The notes under the pieces: generated by a model
What the model saw: the letters and a program-made list of their open reading frames with translations, nothing else
Told to the model about the DNA's origin: nothing
Database searches by the model: none
Program-made: the position numbers and the translations under genes
Origin: a virus
Strand: one strand, 5' to 3'
Length of the DNA: 26,336 nt
IMG/VR virus record: IMGVR_UViG_3300048589_001333
Coordinates: 1-26,336 of that record
In this document: positions 1 to 7,469 of the stretch, piece after piece
How positions within the stretch are numbered: position 1 is the stretch's first letter
Layout of the letters: every line of letters starts with the position of its first letter

Positions 1-288
1 GCCAGGGTTTCCGGGGCCTATAGAGTCCACGAGATCTTAATTGAGCACGTTTGGTCAAAATGGCGCCCTGAGTTTAATAATTTTGTCCCAGAATATTATA
101 ACGTCGAGGCATTGAGGCCGATCACTAAATGTTGGATTATGATTAGTTCCATGGCGGAGCGGCCTCCGTTCAAGGTGGGCGAGTTCTCCACACTATCTGG
201 CAACGATCTAGCGCACGCGCTTTCCTACAGCATGGGCAGCATATTCCTCGCTGCACCCACGACCCATGGGCAGATACGAACCGATTAA
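1..288 (+). CDS. C-terminal 95 residues of an unrecognised protein (partial, cut by window edge)
   Basis: Reading frame 1 is open from the first base to a TAA at 286-288, giving 95 codons without a start, so the gene begins upstream of the window. Base composition is visibly less GC-rich than in the prophage genes, with codons such as aat, tta, att and ata that the neighbours avoid. The stretch contains WSKWRPEFNNFVPEYYN and a hydrophobic end around GSIFLAAPT. I do not recognise a family. Its position just outside the integration operon suggests a chromosomal gene or an older element flanking attL. An open frame of this length in moderately GC-rich DNA is suggestive rather than proof, and the opposite-strand ORF at 170-358 is judged a shadow. 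Confidence 0.55.
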   Translation, partial: ARVSGAYRVHEILIEHVWSKWRPEFNNFVPEYYNVEALRPITKCWIMISSMAERPPFKVGEFSTLSGNDLAHALSYSMGSIFLAAPTTHGQIRTD

Positions 289-310
289 GCGGCTTCCCTG
301 TCGGTTGATG

Positions 311-352
311 GACGTCCCGTGCCGATGCCCCTGAGTCAAAGGGCATCACGTC
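311..352. other. Imperfect palindrome between convergent genes: terminator or attL candidate
   Basis: GATGCCC at 324-330 is an exact inverted repeat of GGGCATC at 341-347 with a 10-bp loop. A shorter outer pair, GACGT at 311-315 and ACGTC at 348-352, extends the symmetry. The element lies between the gene ending at 288 and the minus-strand gene ending at 346, and it includes that stop codon. It could be a bidirectional terminator (no T-run is present) or part of the imperfect palindrome expected at a serine-integrase attachment site. The assignment is inference. Confidence 0.35.
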
Positions 353-780
353 GGCCACCCGAGTTCAACGATGCTCGCGCAAGAGAAAATACCAAGAAAC
401 GCCTGCTGGTCTACCCAGCACCTGGGTACGCCCTTTATGAAGCACGGCAGCGTCAGATTCTCCGGCTGCCGCCTGTCCAAGATCGCGTCCACGACGTTGG
501 GAGCCAACAGCGTGAGCCGGAGCAGACGCGCAAGGTGAGACGTGTCGATCTTCTCCGCATCGGCCAATTCGCGGATCGACCCGTATCGCCCCTCCTCCAG
601 CATCCGCCGCCAGCGGAACGCCCGCGCCAGCGCCTTGACCAGGGCGGGGTCGCCGCTGGTGGTCTCCACGCCCGGACTCTCCTGGCCAGTCCGCACCGGC
701 GCCCCGTCCGGCCCAATGATCTGCTTCCGTCCGCCGCGGCGCCGGATGGTCATCGGCACCATCACCGTCACACTGGTCAT
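346..780 (-). CDS. Recombinase-associated HTH protein
   Basis: This 144-residue basic protein is the last gene of the integration operon; its ATG overlaps the recombinase TGA (ATGA at 777-780). The segment RYGSIRELADAEKIDTSHLA followed by a run of leucines is a helix-turn-helix of the type seen in ParB-like and recombinase-associated proteins. Small proteins of this kind commonly follow large serine recombinases in alphaproteobacterial prophages, where a role as recombination directionality or accessory factor is plausible but not shown here. The C-terminus after WVDQQAF runs about 17 residues (LGIFSCASIVELGWPT), longer than I expect for the family. It may be formed by sequence at the attachment site. 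Confidence 0.75.
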   Translation of the reverse strand: MTSVTVMVPMTIRRRGGRKQIIGPDGAPVRTGQESPGVETTSGDPALVKALARAFRWRRMLEEGRYGSIRELADAEKIDTSHLARLLRLTLLAPNVVDAILDRRQPENLTLPCFIKGVPRCWVDQQAFLGIFSCASIVELGWPT

Positions 781-2107
781 GCTGCGATCGCCTCCCGCGG
801 CTGCTTCGCCACCATGTCCCGCGCCAGCCCAGCCAGCCCCTCCAGGTTCAGCCGAATCTCAGCGCCCTGCTCGGTGACCGTCACACGCTCGACCAGCAGC
901 CGCACGATCCGTTCCTGCTCGCCAGGGAACAGCTCGTCCCAAAGGGGATCGAGCCGGCCAAGCGCGTCGCGCACCTCTGCCTCGGTCAGGTCCGGCGCCT
1001 CCTCCCGCACCGCCCGCCACGTGCCGACGACGACCTCTGGCTGGAGCAGGAGCGCCCGAATCTGCGCAAGCACCAGCCCCTCAATCTCTCCGGCCGGCAG
1101 GCGACGGAGCGGCGCGTCGTCTGCCCCGCCCTGCAGCACCGCCTGGCTGACGTAGTAGCGGTAGAGCCGCCCCTTCTTCCGGGTATGGGTCGGCGACATC
1201 GCCCGCCCATCCGGCCCGAACAGCAGGCCCCGCAGCAGTGCCGGCGCGGTAGCGCGGTTCTTCGCCGCGCGGGCGCGTGGGCTCTCGACCATGATCGCGT
1301 GCACGCGGTCCCAAAGCTCCCGCGAGATGATGGCGGCGTGCTCGCCGGGATAGGATGTCCCCTTATGCACCGCCTCGCCGAGAAAGGTGCGGTTCACCAG
1401 CAACTTGTAGACCGCCCCCTTGTCGAAGGGCCGGCCAGTCTTGGTGACCAGGCCCTCGGCGCGGAGGACGGGCAGCAGCCGCGTCGCGGAGCCGATTTCG
1501 GCGAAGCCCTCGAACACGCGGCGCACCGTCGCGGCGCCCGCCTCGTCCACCACGAGCTTGCGGTTCTCGACCCGATAGCCGAGCGGCACCGGCCCGCCCA
1601 TCCACATGCCACGCGCGCGCGAGGCGGCGATCTTGTCGCGGACGCGCTCGCCGATGATCTCCCTCTCATATTGCGCGAAGCTCAGCAGGATGTTCAGCGT
1701 GAGCCGGCCCATGCTGGTGGTGGTATTAAAGCTCTGAGTGACAGCAACAAACGTGACCTCGTTGTCGTCGAAGGTCTGCACCAGCTTGGCGAAGTCCATC
1801 AGCGAGCGGGACAGGCGATCAATTTTATAACAGACGATGACGTCGATCAGGCCGGCCTCAATATCGGCCAGCAATCGCTTCAATGCGGGGCGATCGAGCG
1901 TGCCGCCCGACACGCCGCCATCATCGTAGCGATCGTGCACCAGCACCCAGCCCTCAGAGCGCTGCGACGTGATGAAGGCCTCGCACGCGGCTCGCTGCGC
2001 GTCGAGCGAGTTGAACTCCTTCTCCAGCCCCTCGTCAGTGGACTTCCGCGTGTAGACGGCGCAGCGGAGCTTGCGGATCTTCGCCGGCAGGACGGGTTCG
2101 CGACGGG

Positions 2108-2111
<4 letters not shown>
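777..2111 (-). CDS. Large serine recombinase (phage integrase)
   Basis: A 444-residue site-specific recombinase that would integrate and excise the prophage. The resolvase-type catalytic domain (about residues 15-165) has the nucleophile Ser24 in YTRKSTDEG, the DGGVSGGTLDRPAL segment (64-77), and the YKIDRLSRS motif with Arg99. The 'recombinase' DNA-binding domain follows, about 175-280 (PLGYRVEN...KLLVNRTFLGEAVHKG). The zinc-ribbon-like segment near 290-330 reads LLFGPDGRAMSPTHTRKKG and lacks the cysteine pairs found in many relatives, so metal binding is probably lost. It is third in a four-gene overlapping operon (DUF2924 gene upstream, HTH gene downstream). Length and motifs look intact. 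Confidence 0.95.
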
Positions 2112-2592
<481 letters not shown>

Positions 2593-2596
<4 letters not shown>

Positions 2597-2799
2597 GCGT
2601 CTCCCTTTCTCCTGGGGTTCGCACGAAGGCGCTGGCCGGGGACGGAGTGTAGGCGAACCACGCTCTCGCCGCCGGCCGGGCGGGCGTCTTCCTCGGCAGC
2701 GCGGCTGCGCAGCCGCAGCAGGCCGCGGGCGAGAAGGTCGAAGATCTCGCGAAGATGGGGTGGGAGATGGGCGTTGATGGGACGGTCGTCACGCTGCAT
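2593..2799 (-). CDS. Small hypothetical protein, first gene of the integration operon
   Basis: A 68-residue basic protein whose TGA overlaps the ATG of the DUF2924 gene (2593-2596), so translation is probably coupled. The N-terminal LPPHLREIFDLLARGLLRLR is a likely amphipathic helix; the rest is rich in arginine and low in complexity. I do not recognise a named family, but short proteins of this kind commonly precede DUF2924/recombinase pairs. A role as excisionase or operon leader protein is possible. The perfect coupling and the adjacent palindromic element at 2845-2854 support it as a real gene. Confidence 0.65.
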
Positions 2800-2840
2800 G
2801 GCGTGACAATACGAATCGTTTATCGCGCCGGGGAGTGCTG

Positions 2841-2857
2841 ATTTGTAGCGCTACGCC
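2841..2857. promoter_or_regulatory. Palindrome GTAGCGCTAC upstream of the integration operon
   Basis: A perfect 10-bp palindrome, GTAGCGCTAC at 2845-2854, lies about 45 bp upstream of the first integration gene. It is part of TTTGTAGC, which resembles TATGTAGCGCT (4495-4505) and TGTGTAGC (4517-4524) in the repressor control region. A shared operator for the S24 repressor is the simplest reading, but it is inference. No clear -10/-35 pair was identified. Confidence 0.4.
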
Positions 2858-2884
2858 GCGCTCGAGCCAGCCGGCCCGTCTGGC

Positions 2885-3616
2885 TCAGGCGACCGAGACA
2901 TCCGGCGGCAGGATCACCACCCGCGCCCCGATCGGGACGCGCTGGTAGAGGTCGATGATGTCCTGGTTGATCAGCCGCACGCAGCCCGCTGAGGCCATGG
3001 TGCCGATGGTCCAGGGCTCGACCGTGCCGTGCAGGCGGTAATAGGTGTCGACGCCGTCTTGGTAGAGGTAGAGCGCCCGCGCCCCGAGCGGATTGCGGTG
3101 GCCGCCGGGCAGGCCGTCGCGCAAATGGCCGTAGCGCTGCGGATCGCGCCGGACCATGTCGGGCGTCGGGCGCCAGTTCGGCCAGGCGGCCTTGCGCTCG
3201 ACGAGCGCTTCTCCGGTCAAATTGAAGGCTTGGTCCCGGCCCACGGCGATGCCGTAGCGCATGGCGCGGCGGCCCTCGAGGGCGAGATAGGCATAGCGGG
3301 CGGCCGTATCGACGACGATGGTCCCCGGTTCGTCATCGCGCGGATAGGCCACCTCGCGACGGAGGAACCGCGGATCGATGCGCCGGAGGTTCACCGCCGG
3401 GATCCAAAAGCGATCCGTGGTGATGGCCGCGTAGATCCGGCGATAGTCCGGCTCGGCCGCCGGCACGGCCGCGGGCGAAGGTTCGGGCGCGACAGGCGGG
3501 GCGGCATCCGCCTGCGGCGACACCACGCTCGGCAGGGATCGCGGCGCTTCCGACGACGCGCACGCCGTGAGCAGGCCAGGTAGGCCGGCGACAAGGCTCC
3601 TTCGGCTAACGCGCAT
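2885..3616 (-). CDS. L,D-transpeptidase lipoprotein (YkuD/ErfK family)
   Basis: The 243-residue product has a YkuD domain (about residues 98-238). Predicted catalytic His196 (in RLHGTVEPW) and Cys212 (in MASAGCVRL) match the HxnSxGCxR pattern of enzymes that form 3-3 peptidoglycan cross-links or attach lipoproteins. I chose the ATG at 3616 because it begins directly at the export signal: SRRSLVAG resembles a twin-arginine motif and LTAC is a lipobox with Cys19. A Pro/Ala-rich linker (about 25-55) follows. An upstream in-frame start at 3667 would place 17 unrelated residues before the signal. It lies between the integration operon and the repressor on the lysogenic strand, so it is probably expressed in the lysogen and could alter the host cell wall. 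Confidence 0.85.
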   Translation of the reverse strand: MRVSRRSLVAGLPGLLTACASSEAPRSLPSVVSPQADAAPPVAPEPSPAAVPAAEPDYRRIYAAITTDRFWIPAVNLRRIDPRFLRREVAYPRDDEPGTIVVDTAARYAYLALEGRRAMRYGIAVGRDQAFNLTGEALVERKAAWPNWRPTPDMVRRDPQRYGHLRDGLPGGHRNPLGARALYLYQDGVDTYYRLHGTVEPWTIGTMASAGCVRLINQDIIDLYQRVPIGARVVILPPDVSVA

Positions 3617-3707
3617 CGATCGTCCGGAATCCCCTGAGCAGCAGCGAAACTGCTTGCGCCAAGTCAACGATAATGCCGGCGGCGTTGTCCACAGGCTCAG
3701 CCGCCGA

Positions 3708-4484
3708 CTACGCGCCGACCTGCCGCCCGAGCCAGATCACCCGCCCGATGACATGGACGTCGTCCGCGCTCAGGCCGCGCTGCGGCTGATAGGCGGGGTT
3801 GTCCGACAGCACGCTGAGCCGCGGCGGCCGCCCCAATTCCACCTGCACCCGCTTCACCTGCAGGCCGTTGCCGGTACGGATCACGTAGATCCCGTCCTTG
3901 TCCCCCGGCTGGTTCTGCCGGAAGTCGACCAGAACCGTGTCGCCGGTGCGTAGCGTCGGCTCCATCGAATCGCCGTCGACGGTGATCACCGCCAACTGGT
4001 CGAGCGGCGCGGCGGTGACCGTGCGGACCCACTCCTCCCGGAAGGCAATGCGATAGACGACCGCCTCGCGGTCGATCTCCTGGCCAGGGCCGGCGGAGGC
4101 GCGAGCGTCGTAGACCGGCAGCAGCGCCCAGTTGTCGCCGCCCATGCTGATCACCTCGGCCGCGGCCGGCCCGGTGTAGGTGGTGGGCGGCCGCGGCGGT
4201 GCGGCTTTCCGTCGCACCCGCTGGCCGAGCACCGCGGCGGCTTCCTCAGGGGTGTTGATGGCGATGCCCGCGTCGCCGGCCTCCTTGCCGAACAGCAGCA
4301 TCTGCCAGGTGATGCCGAGGGGCACGGCGAGCTCGCGCGCCGCCCGCGCCGTGAGCGGGCGGCGGCCGCTCTCATAGGCGCGATAGGTCGCCTCCGGGAC
4401 GCCGGCCAGGCGGGCCAGTTCGGCCCCTGAATCAATGCCCTTGGCTTCGCGAAAGCGGCGGAGGCGGTCTGCGGTGGATTCCAT
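3708..4484 (-). CDS. Phage repressor, HTH-S24 peptidase (CI/LexA-like)
   Basis: The 258-residue protein has an N-terminal XRE-type helix-turn-helix (about 4-60, with GAELARLAGVPEATYRAYES) and a C-terminal S24 peptidase domain. The predicted catalytic pair is Ser173 in VDGDSMEPT and Lys211 in GLQVKRVQ. The Ala131-Gly132 pair in RASAGPG is a likely self-cleavage site, as in RecA-responsive repressors. It is transcribed leftward, divergent from the Cro-like gene at 4585, across a 100-bp region with repeated TGTAGC elements and a CAAAC/GTTTG inverted repeat. The arrangement fits the lysogeny master repressor, inducible by DNA damage. All key residues are present. Confidence 0.93.
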   Translation of the reverse strand: MESTADRLRRFREAKGIDSGAELARLAGVPEATYRAYESGRRPLTARAARELAVPLGITWQMLLFGKEAGDAGIAINTPEEAAAVLGQRVRRKAAPPRPPTTYTGPAAAEVISMGGDNWALLPVYDARASAGPGQEIDREAVVYRIAFREEWVRTVTAAPLDQLAVITVDGDSMEPTLRTGDTVLVDFRQNQPGDKDGIYVIRTGNGLQVKRVQVELGRPPRLSVLSDNPAYQPQRGLSADDVHVIGRVIWLGRQVGA

Positions 4485-4584
4485 GGCGCTGCATTATGTA
4501 GCGCTTTCTTCGCGATTGTGTAGCAGGTTTCTGCATATACAAACAGTCTTGTTTGCGTGCCGCGACGGAGCGTATCTGTCCGAC
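4485..4584. promoter_or_regulatory. Divergent operator/promoter region of the genetic switch
   Basis: This less GC-rich segment separates the repressor from the Cro-like gene. ATTATGTAGC (4493-4502) and ATTGTGTAGC (4515-4524) differ at one base and start 22 bp apart, about two helical turns. CAAAC (4540-4544) and GTTTG (4551-4555) form a 5-bp inverted repeat around a 6-bp spacer. The nearby GCATATAC could form part of a -10 region. Repressor and Cro-like protein probably bind here; the binding partners are inferred. Confidence 0.6.
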
Positions 4585-4881
4585 ATGCCCGACCGCATCG
4601 CCCTCCGCAAACGGCCCGCCGAACCGGCACGCCCGGCGCAGTCGCCGGCGCTCCCGCCGCCCAAGAGCTTCGCCGACGTGATCGCCTTGTGGCCCAGCGC
4701 CGCGGAACTCGCCGCCCTGCTCGATGTCGAGGCGGTCACCGTGCGTGCCTGGCGCCGGCGGGGGATCCCCGCCCGTTACTGGGCCGCGGTCGCCGAGGCA
4801 GCGCGTTTCAGCGGCCGGCCCGTCGATGAGCGCCTGCTCGCCGGCTTGGGCTCCATTCGCAAGGGCCGCGCCCATGGGTAA
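4585..4881 (+). CDS. Cro-like small HTH protein
   Basis: A 98-residue protein starting at the ATG at 4585 with GGAG at 4567-4570 upstream. After a proline-rich N-terminus, FADVIALWPSAAELAALLD and VEAVTVRAWRRRGIPARYW form a helix-turn-helix whose recognition helix matches Cro and 'carph-isopro'-type phage regulators. It is the first gene rightward from the switch and divergent from the S24 repressor, the normal place for cro. It overlaps the next gene by 8 bp. It probably represses the repressor promoter and tunes the early operon. The family name is less certain than the DNA-binding role. Confidence 0.75.
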   Translation: MPDRIALRKRPAEPARPAQSPALPPPKSFADVIALWPSAAELAALLDVEAVTVRAWRRRGIPARYWAAVAEAARFSGRPVDERLLAGLGSIRKGRAHG

Positions 4882-5299
4882 GGCGTCGCGCGACAAGGGT
4901 CTGCGCCGCGAGCGGGCCATCGTTGATGTCCACCGCAAATCCGGCATCCACGCCGAGCGTGTGCCGCTGTCCGGGGCGCTCGGCTACCGCGGCAACGACG
5001 CCGACGTCGATCTCTATGTGCGCGGCGGCGCTCCCGTGAAAGCCGAGGTCAAGGCGCGCCGCGACGGCGCCGGCTTCAAGACCCTGCTGCGCTGGATCGA
5101 GAACAAGGACGCGCTGGTGCTGATCCAGGACCGCACGATGCCGTTGGTCGTCGTCCGGTTCGATGTCTGGCTCGAGGTCGCCCGGCGCAGTGCGCTGTTC
5201 CGCGAGCCCGATGGCGATGCCGAGCGTTGTGCCCGTCGCCGCGACGCCGAGCAGGGCCCGGTCCCGTCGACCGATGCGATCGCGCGGGAGGCTGCATGA
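4874..5299 (+). CDS. Holliday-junction-resolvase-like PD-(D/E)XK nuclease
   Basis: The 141-residue product begins GKASRDKGLRRERAIVDVH, with a conserved early Arg/Glu region (Glu13). It continues ERVPLSGALGYRGNDADVDL and VKAEVKARRDGAG, giving Asp44 or Asp46 and the Glu58-x-Lys60 of the PD-(D/E)XK nuclease core. The order R..E..RVPxSG..D..ExK is like the Hjc family of Holliday junction resolvases. The C-terminal 30 residues are polar and probably disordered. It overlaps both neighbours (8 bp and ATGA). In an operon with a Sak4-like recombinase and helicase, resolving recombination intermediates before packaging is the likely role. Confidence 0.75.
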   Translation: MGKASRDKGLRRERAIVDVHRKSGIHAERVPLSGALGYRGNDADVDLYVRGGAPVKAEVKARRDGAGFKTLLRWIENKDALVLIQDRTMPLVVVRFDVWLEVARRSALFREPDGDAERCARRRDAEQGPVPSTDAIAREAA

Positions 5300-5430
5300 G
5301 CCGCCGCCCCCTCCGTCTCCGTCACCTCCAGCGTGCGCGCGACCTCGCCCGCACCGCCGCCGGTGGCGCGGCCCTCGCCGGCGGCTTCCTCGCCCTGTGC
5401 TGGGCCGTCGGCCTCGCCTCGATCCCCTGA
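5296..5430 (+). CDS. Small single-pass membrane protein
   Basis: A 44-residue ORF whose ATG overlaps the stop of the nuclease gene (5296-5299). The first 20 residues are strongly basic (SRRPLRLRHLQRARDLARTA), followed by one hydrophobic segment, GGAALAGGFLALCWAVGLAS, long enough to cross the membrane with the basic end in the cytoplasm. No family recognised. Coupling with the upstream gene and the clear basic-then-hydrophobic pattern support it as real; its function is unknown. Confidence 0.6.
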   Translation: MSRRPLRLRHLQRARDLARTAAGGAALAGGFLALCWAVGLASIP

Positions 5431-5458
5431 GCCATCCCCGCCTTCCGGAGACCCCTCG

Positions 5459-5932
5459 ATGAGCAACCGAACCACCCTGACCGATCTGCGCGGCATGGAT
5501 GCCGGCCAGGCGTCCCGTCTGCCGCCCGCCCATCTTGCCCTGCTGTTGGAGGACGCCGCGGCGCTGCGCGCCGACGCGAAGTACGCCTCCGACCTGCTCG
5601 CCGAGGCCCTGCATCGCCGCTACGGCCCGCTCGCCGCCGAGCGCCGCCAGGCCGAGGGCAAGGACACCGGGCGCGTCCGCTTCCTCGACGCCGGCTTCGA
5701 GATCTCGGCCGACCTGCCCAAGCGCGTGGAGTGGGACCAGGGACGCCTCGCCGCGGCGATCGCGACCCTCCGTAGTTGGGGTGAGGATCCGGCGGACTAC
5801 GTCGCCACCGAGATCAAGGTCCCCGAGAGCCGCTTCACCGCCTGGCCACCGAAGCTGCAGGCGCTGTTCCAGCCCGCCCGCACCGTCGGCACCGGCCGCC
5901 CCTCCTACAGCCTCGAACAGGTGGAGTGCTGA
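5459..5932 (+). CDS. Phage early protein of unknown function, 157 aa
   Basis: The start at 5459 is set by a CGGAG ribosome-binding site at 5446-5450. The N-terminal half is a helical segment (LPPAHLALLLEDAAALRADA, then LLAEALHRRYGPLAAERRQA). The middle has a recognisable phage pattern, GKDTGRVRFLDAGFEI then KRVEWDQGRLAAAIATLRSW. The C-terminal half has DPADYVATEIKVPESRFTAWPP. Proteins with this layout are common next to recombination genes in alphaproteobacterial prophages, but I know no function. It lies three genes upstream of a Sak4-type ATPase, so an accessory role in recombination is possible. Confidence 0.8.
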   Translation: MSNRTTLTDLRGMDAGQASRLPPAHLALLLEDAAALRADAKYASDLLAEALHRRYGPLAAERRQAEGKDTGRVRFLDAGFEISADLPKRVEWDQGRLAAAIATLRSWGEDPADYVATEIKVPESRFTAWPPKLQALFQPARTVGTGRPSYSLEQVEC

Positions 5933-5934
5933 GC

Positions 5935-6123
5935 ATGACCCACGAGCTGCGTATCCGCGTCGCGATCCCGCTGGAGGGCGACGCCATCGCCCGCGCGAAG
6001 GAGGTCGCCGCCTTCGAGGAGACGCTCGACGGCTTCGCCGAGGCGGTCGCCCGCGCCGGCGGCGACATCAGCGTCGACGTCATCAAGGCCAAACCCCGCG
6101 CGCCGAAGCAGGAGACGCATTGA
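5935..6123 (+). CDS. Small hypothetical phage protein, 62 aa
   Basis: The ATG at 5935 follows the previous stop by 2 bp, and the TGA overlaps the next ATG at 6123, so the gene fills the space exactly. The protein has a beta-like start (ELRIRVAIPLEGDA), a helix (FEETLDGFAEAVARAG), a second strand (ISVDVIKAKP) and a basic tail. This alpha/beta pattern suggests a small folded protein. No family recognised. The immediate coupling to the recombinase ATPase suggests a shared function. Confidence 0.65.
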   Translation: MTHELRIRVAIPLEGDAIARAKEVAAFEETLDGFAEAVARAGGDISVDVIKAKPRAPKQETH

Positions 6124-6917
6124 TGGCGATCTCCCTCGCCTCCCTGCGTCGCAGCGGCGACGCGCGGCCGCCGCGCCTTCTCGTCTATGGCGTCGCCGGC
6201 ATCGGCAAGACCCAGCTCGCTGCCAGCGCCCCGGCGCCGGTCTTCCTGCAGACGGAGGACGGGCTCGGCAGCATCGCGGCCGACACCTTCGGCCTGCTTC
6301 GCAGCTTTGAGTCCGTGATGGAGGCGATCACCAGCCTCTACACCGAGCCCCACGAGTTCCAGACCGTGGTGCTCGACAGCCTCGATTGGCTGGAGCCGCT
6401 GATCTGGCAGCACACCGCCGAGGCCAATGGCTGGAAGGACATCGAGCAGCCCGGCTACGGCAAGGGGTATGTCGCCGCGCTCGATGCCTGGCGCGCCTTC
6501 CTCGATGGCGTCAACGGGCTGCGCGACGACCGCGGTATGGTGGTAATCCTCATCGCCCATGCCGACATCCGGCGCTTCGATAGCCCGGAGACGGAGCCCT
6601 ACGACCGCTACCAGCCCAAGCTCCATGCCCGCGCCGCCGCGCTGGTGCAGGAGCACGTCGATGCCGTGCTCTTCGCGAACTACCGCATCACCACGCTGAA
6701 GTCGGACGCCGGCTTCGGCAAGAAGGTCGTCCGCGGCGTCACCGGCGGCGATCGCCTTCTGCACACCGTCGAGCGCCCGGCCTTCCTCGCCAAGAACCGC
6801 TTCGCCCTGCCGGAGAGCCTCGCGCTCGACTGGCCGACGCTCGCCGCCGGCATCCCGTTCTACGGCGCCCCCAACACCTCTTCCCCAACGCCCACCGCCC
6901 CGACCGACAGGAGCTGA
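6123..6917 (+). CDS. Sak4-like phage recombinase ATPase (AAA_24 type)
   Basis: This 264-residue P-loop ATPase has Walker A GVAGIGKT at residues 23-30 and Walker B TVVLDSLDWLE from 81. It also has the RecA-like core segment GMVVILIAHADIRRFDSPE that places it with phage 'nucleotide-binding' proteins of the Sak4/AAA_24 type. Sak4 proteins are small RecA/Rad51-related recombinases that pair single strands with help from a phage SSB. The next gene encodes DUF669, the usual partner. The start overlaps the preceding stop. The C-terminal 20 residues are a Pro/Thr/Ser-rich tail, possibly for SSB contact. A role in phage recombination and replication restart is well supported by context. Confidence 0.85.
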   Translation: MAISLASLRRSGDARPPRLLVYGVAGIGKTQLAASAPAPVFLQTEDGLGSIAADTFGLLRSFESVMEAITSLYTEPHEFQTVVLDSLDWLEPLIWQHTAEANGWKDIEQPGYGKGYVAALDAWRAFLDGVNGLRDDRGMVVILIAHADIRRFDSPETEPYDRYQPKLHARAAALVQEHVDAVLFANYRITTLKSDAGFGKKVVRGVTGGDRLLHTVERPAFLAKNRFALPESLALDWPTLAAGIPFYGAPNTSSPTPTAPTDRS

Positions 6918-6920
6918 TCC

Positions 6921-7457
6921 ATGGCCTCCCTCAATGGCACCTTCGACGCCAGCGGCGTCGCCCCCGCTCAGCCGATGGATCCGCTGCCGGCCGGGAAGTA
7001 CCGCGCGCACATCATCGAGAGCGAGTTGCTGCCGACCCGTTCGGGGGACGGCCAGTACCTCAAGCTGGTGCTCGAGGTGCTCGACGGCCCCTATGCCCGA
7101 CGCAAGCTGTGGGACCAGCTGAACCTGGTGAACGCGAGCACCCAGACCATGGAGATCGCGCAGCGCACGCTGTCGGCGATCTGCCATGCGGTCGGGCAGA
7201 TGCAGGTCGCCGACAGCGAGCAGCTGCACTTCAAGCCGATGCTGGTCAGCGTGAAGTACGAGCCGGCCGGCACCGACAAGAACGGCGTCTTTCATCAGGC
7301 CCGCAACAAGATCACCGGCTATGCGGCGGAGCGTGCCGCGCCCGGGATCGCTGCAGCATCGGCGCCGCGCGGCCCGGCCCCGGCTACGGCCGCGGCCCCG
7401 GCAGTATCGCCGCCCCGGCCGGCCACCGCTACGCCGCCCTGGCGTCGCAGCGCCTGA
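6921..7457 (+). CDS. DUF669 protein (SSB-like partner of the recombinase)
   Basis: The 178-residue product matches DUF669: GTFDASGVAP at the start, then DPLPAGKYRAHIIESELLPT, GDGQYLKLVLEVLDGPYARR, and KLWDQLNLVNASTQTMEIAQ, ending with an OB-like segment around KPMLVSVKYE. The last 45 residues are Ala/Pro-rich and end in basic residues, like the disordered tails of single-strand-binding proteins. It begins 3 bp after the Sak4-like gene. DUF669 proteins next to Sak4 recombinases act as cognate SSBs in studied phages; that function is transferred here by family and neighbourhood. Confidence 0.85.
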   Translation: MASLNGTFDASGVAPAQPMDPLPAGKYRAHIIESELLPTRSGDGQYLKLVLEVLDGPYARRKLWDQLNLVNASTQTMEIAQRTLSAICHAVGQMQVADSEQLHFKPMLVSVKYEPAGTDKNGVFHQARNKITGYAAERAAPGIAAASAPRGPAPATAAAPAVSPPRPATATPPWRRSA

Positions 7458-7469
7458 CGCGGGGTCGCT

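Noticed and set aside
170-358. 62-codon minus-strand frame at the left end
   Set aside because: Antisense to the open partial frame at 1-288 and without a ribosome-binding site; no protein-like features.
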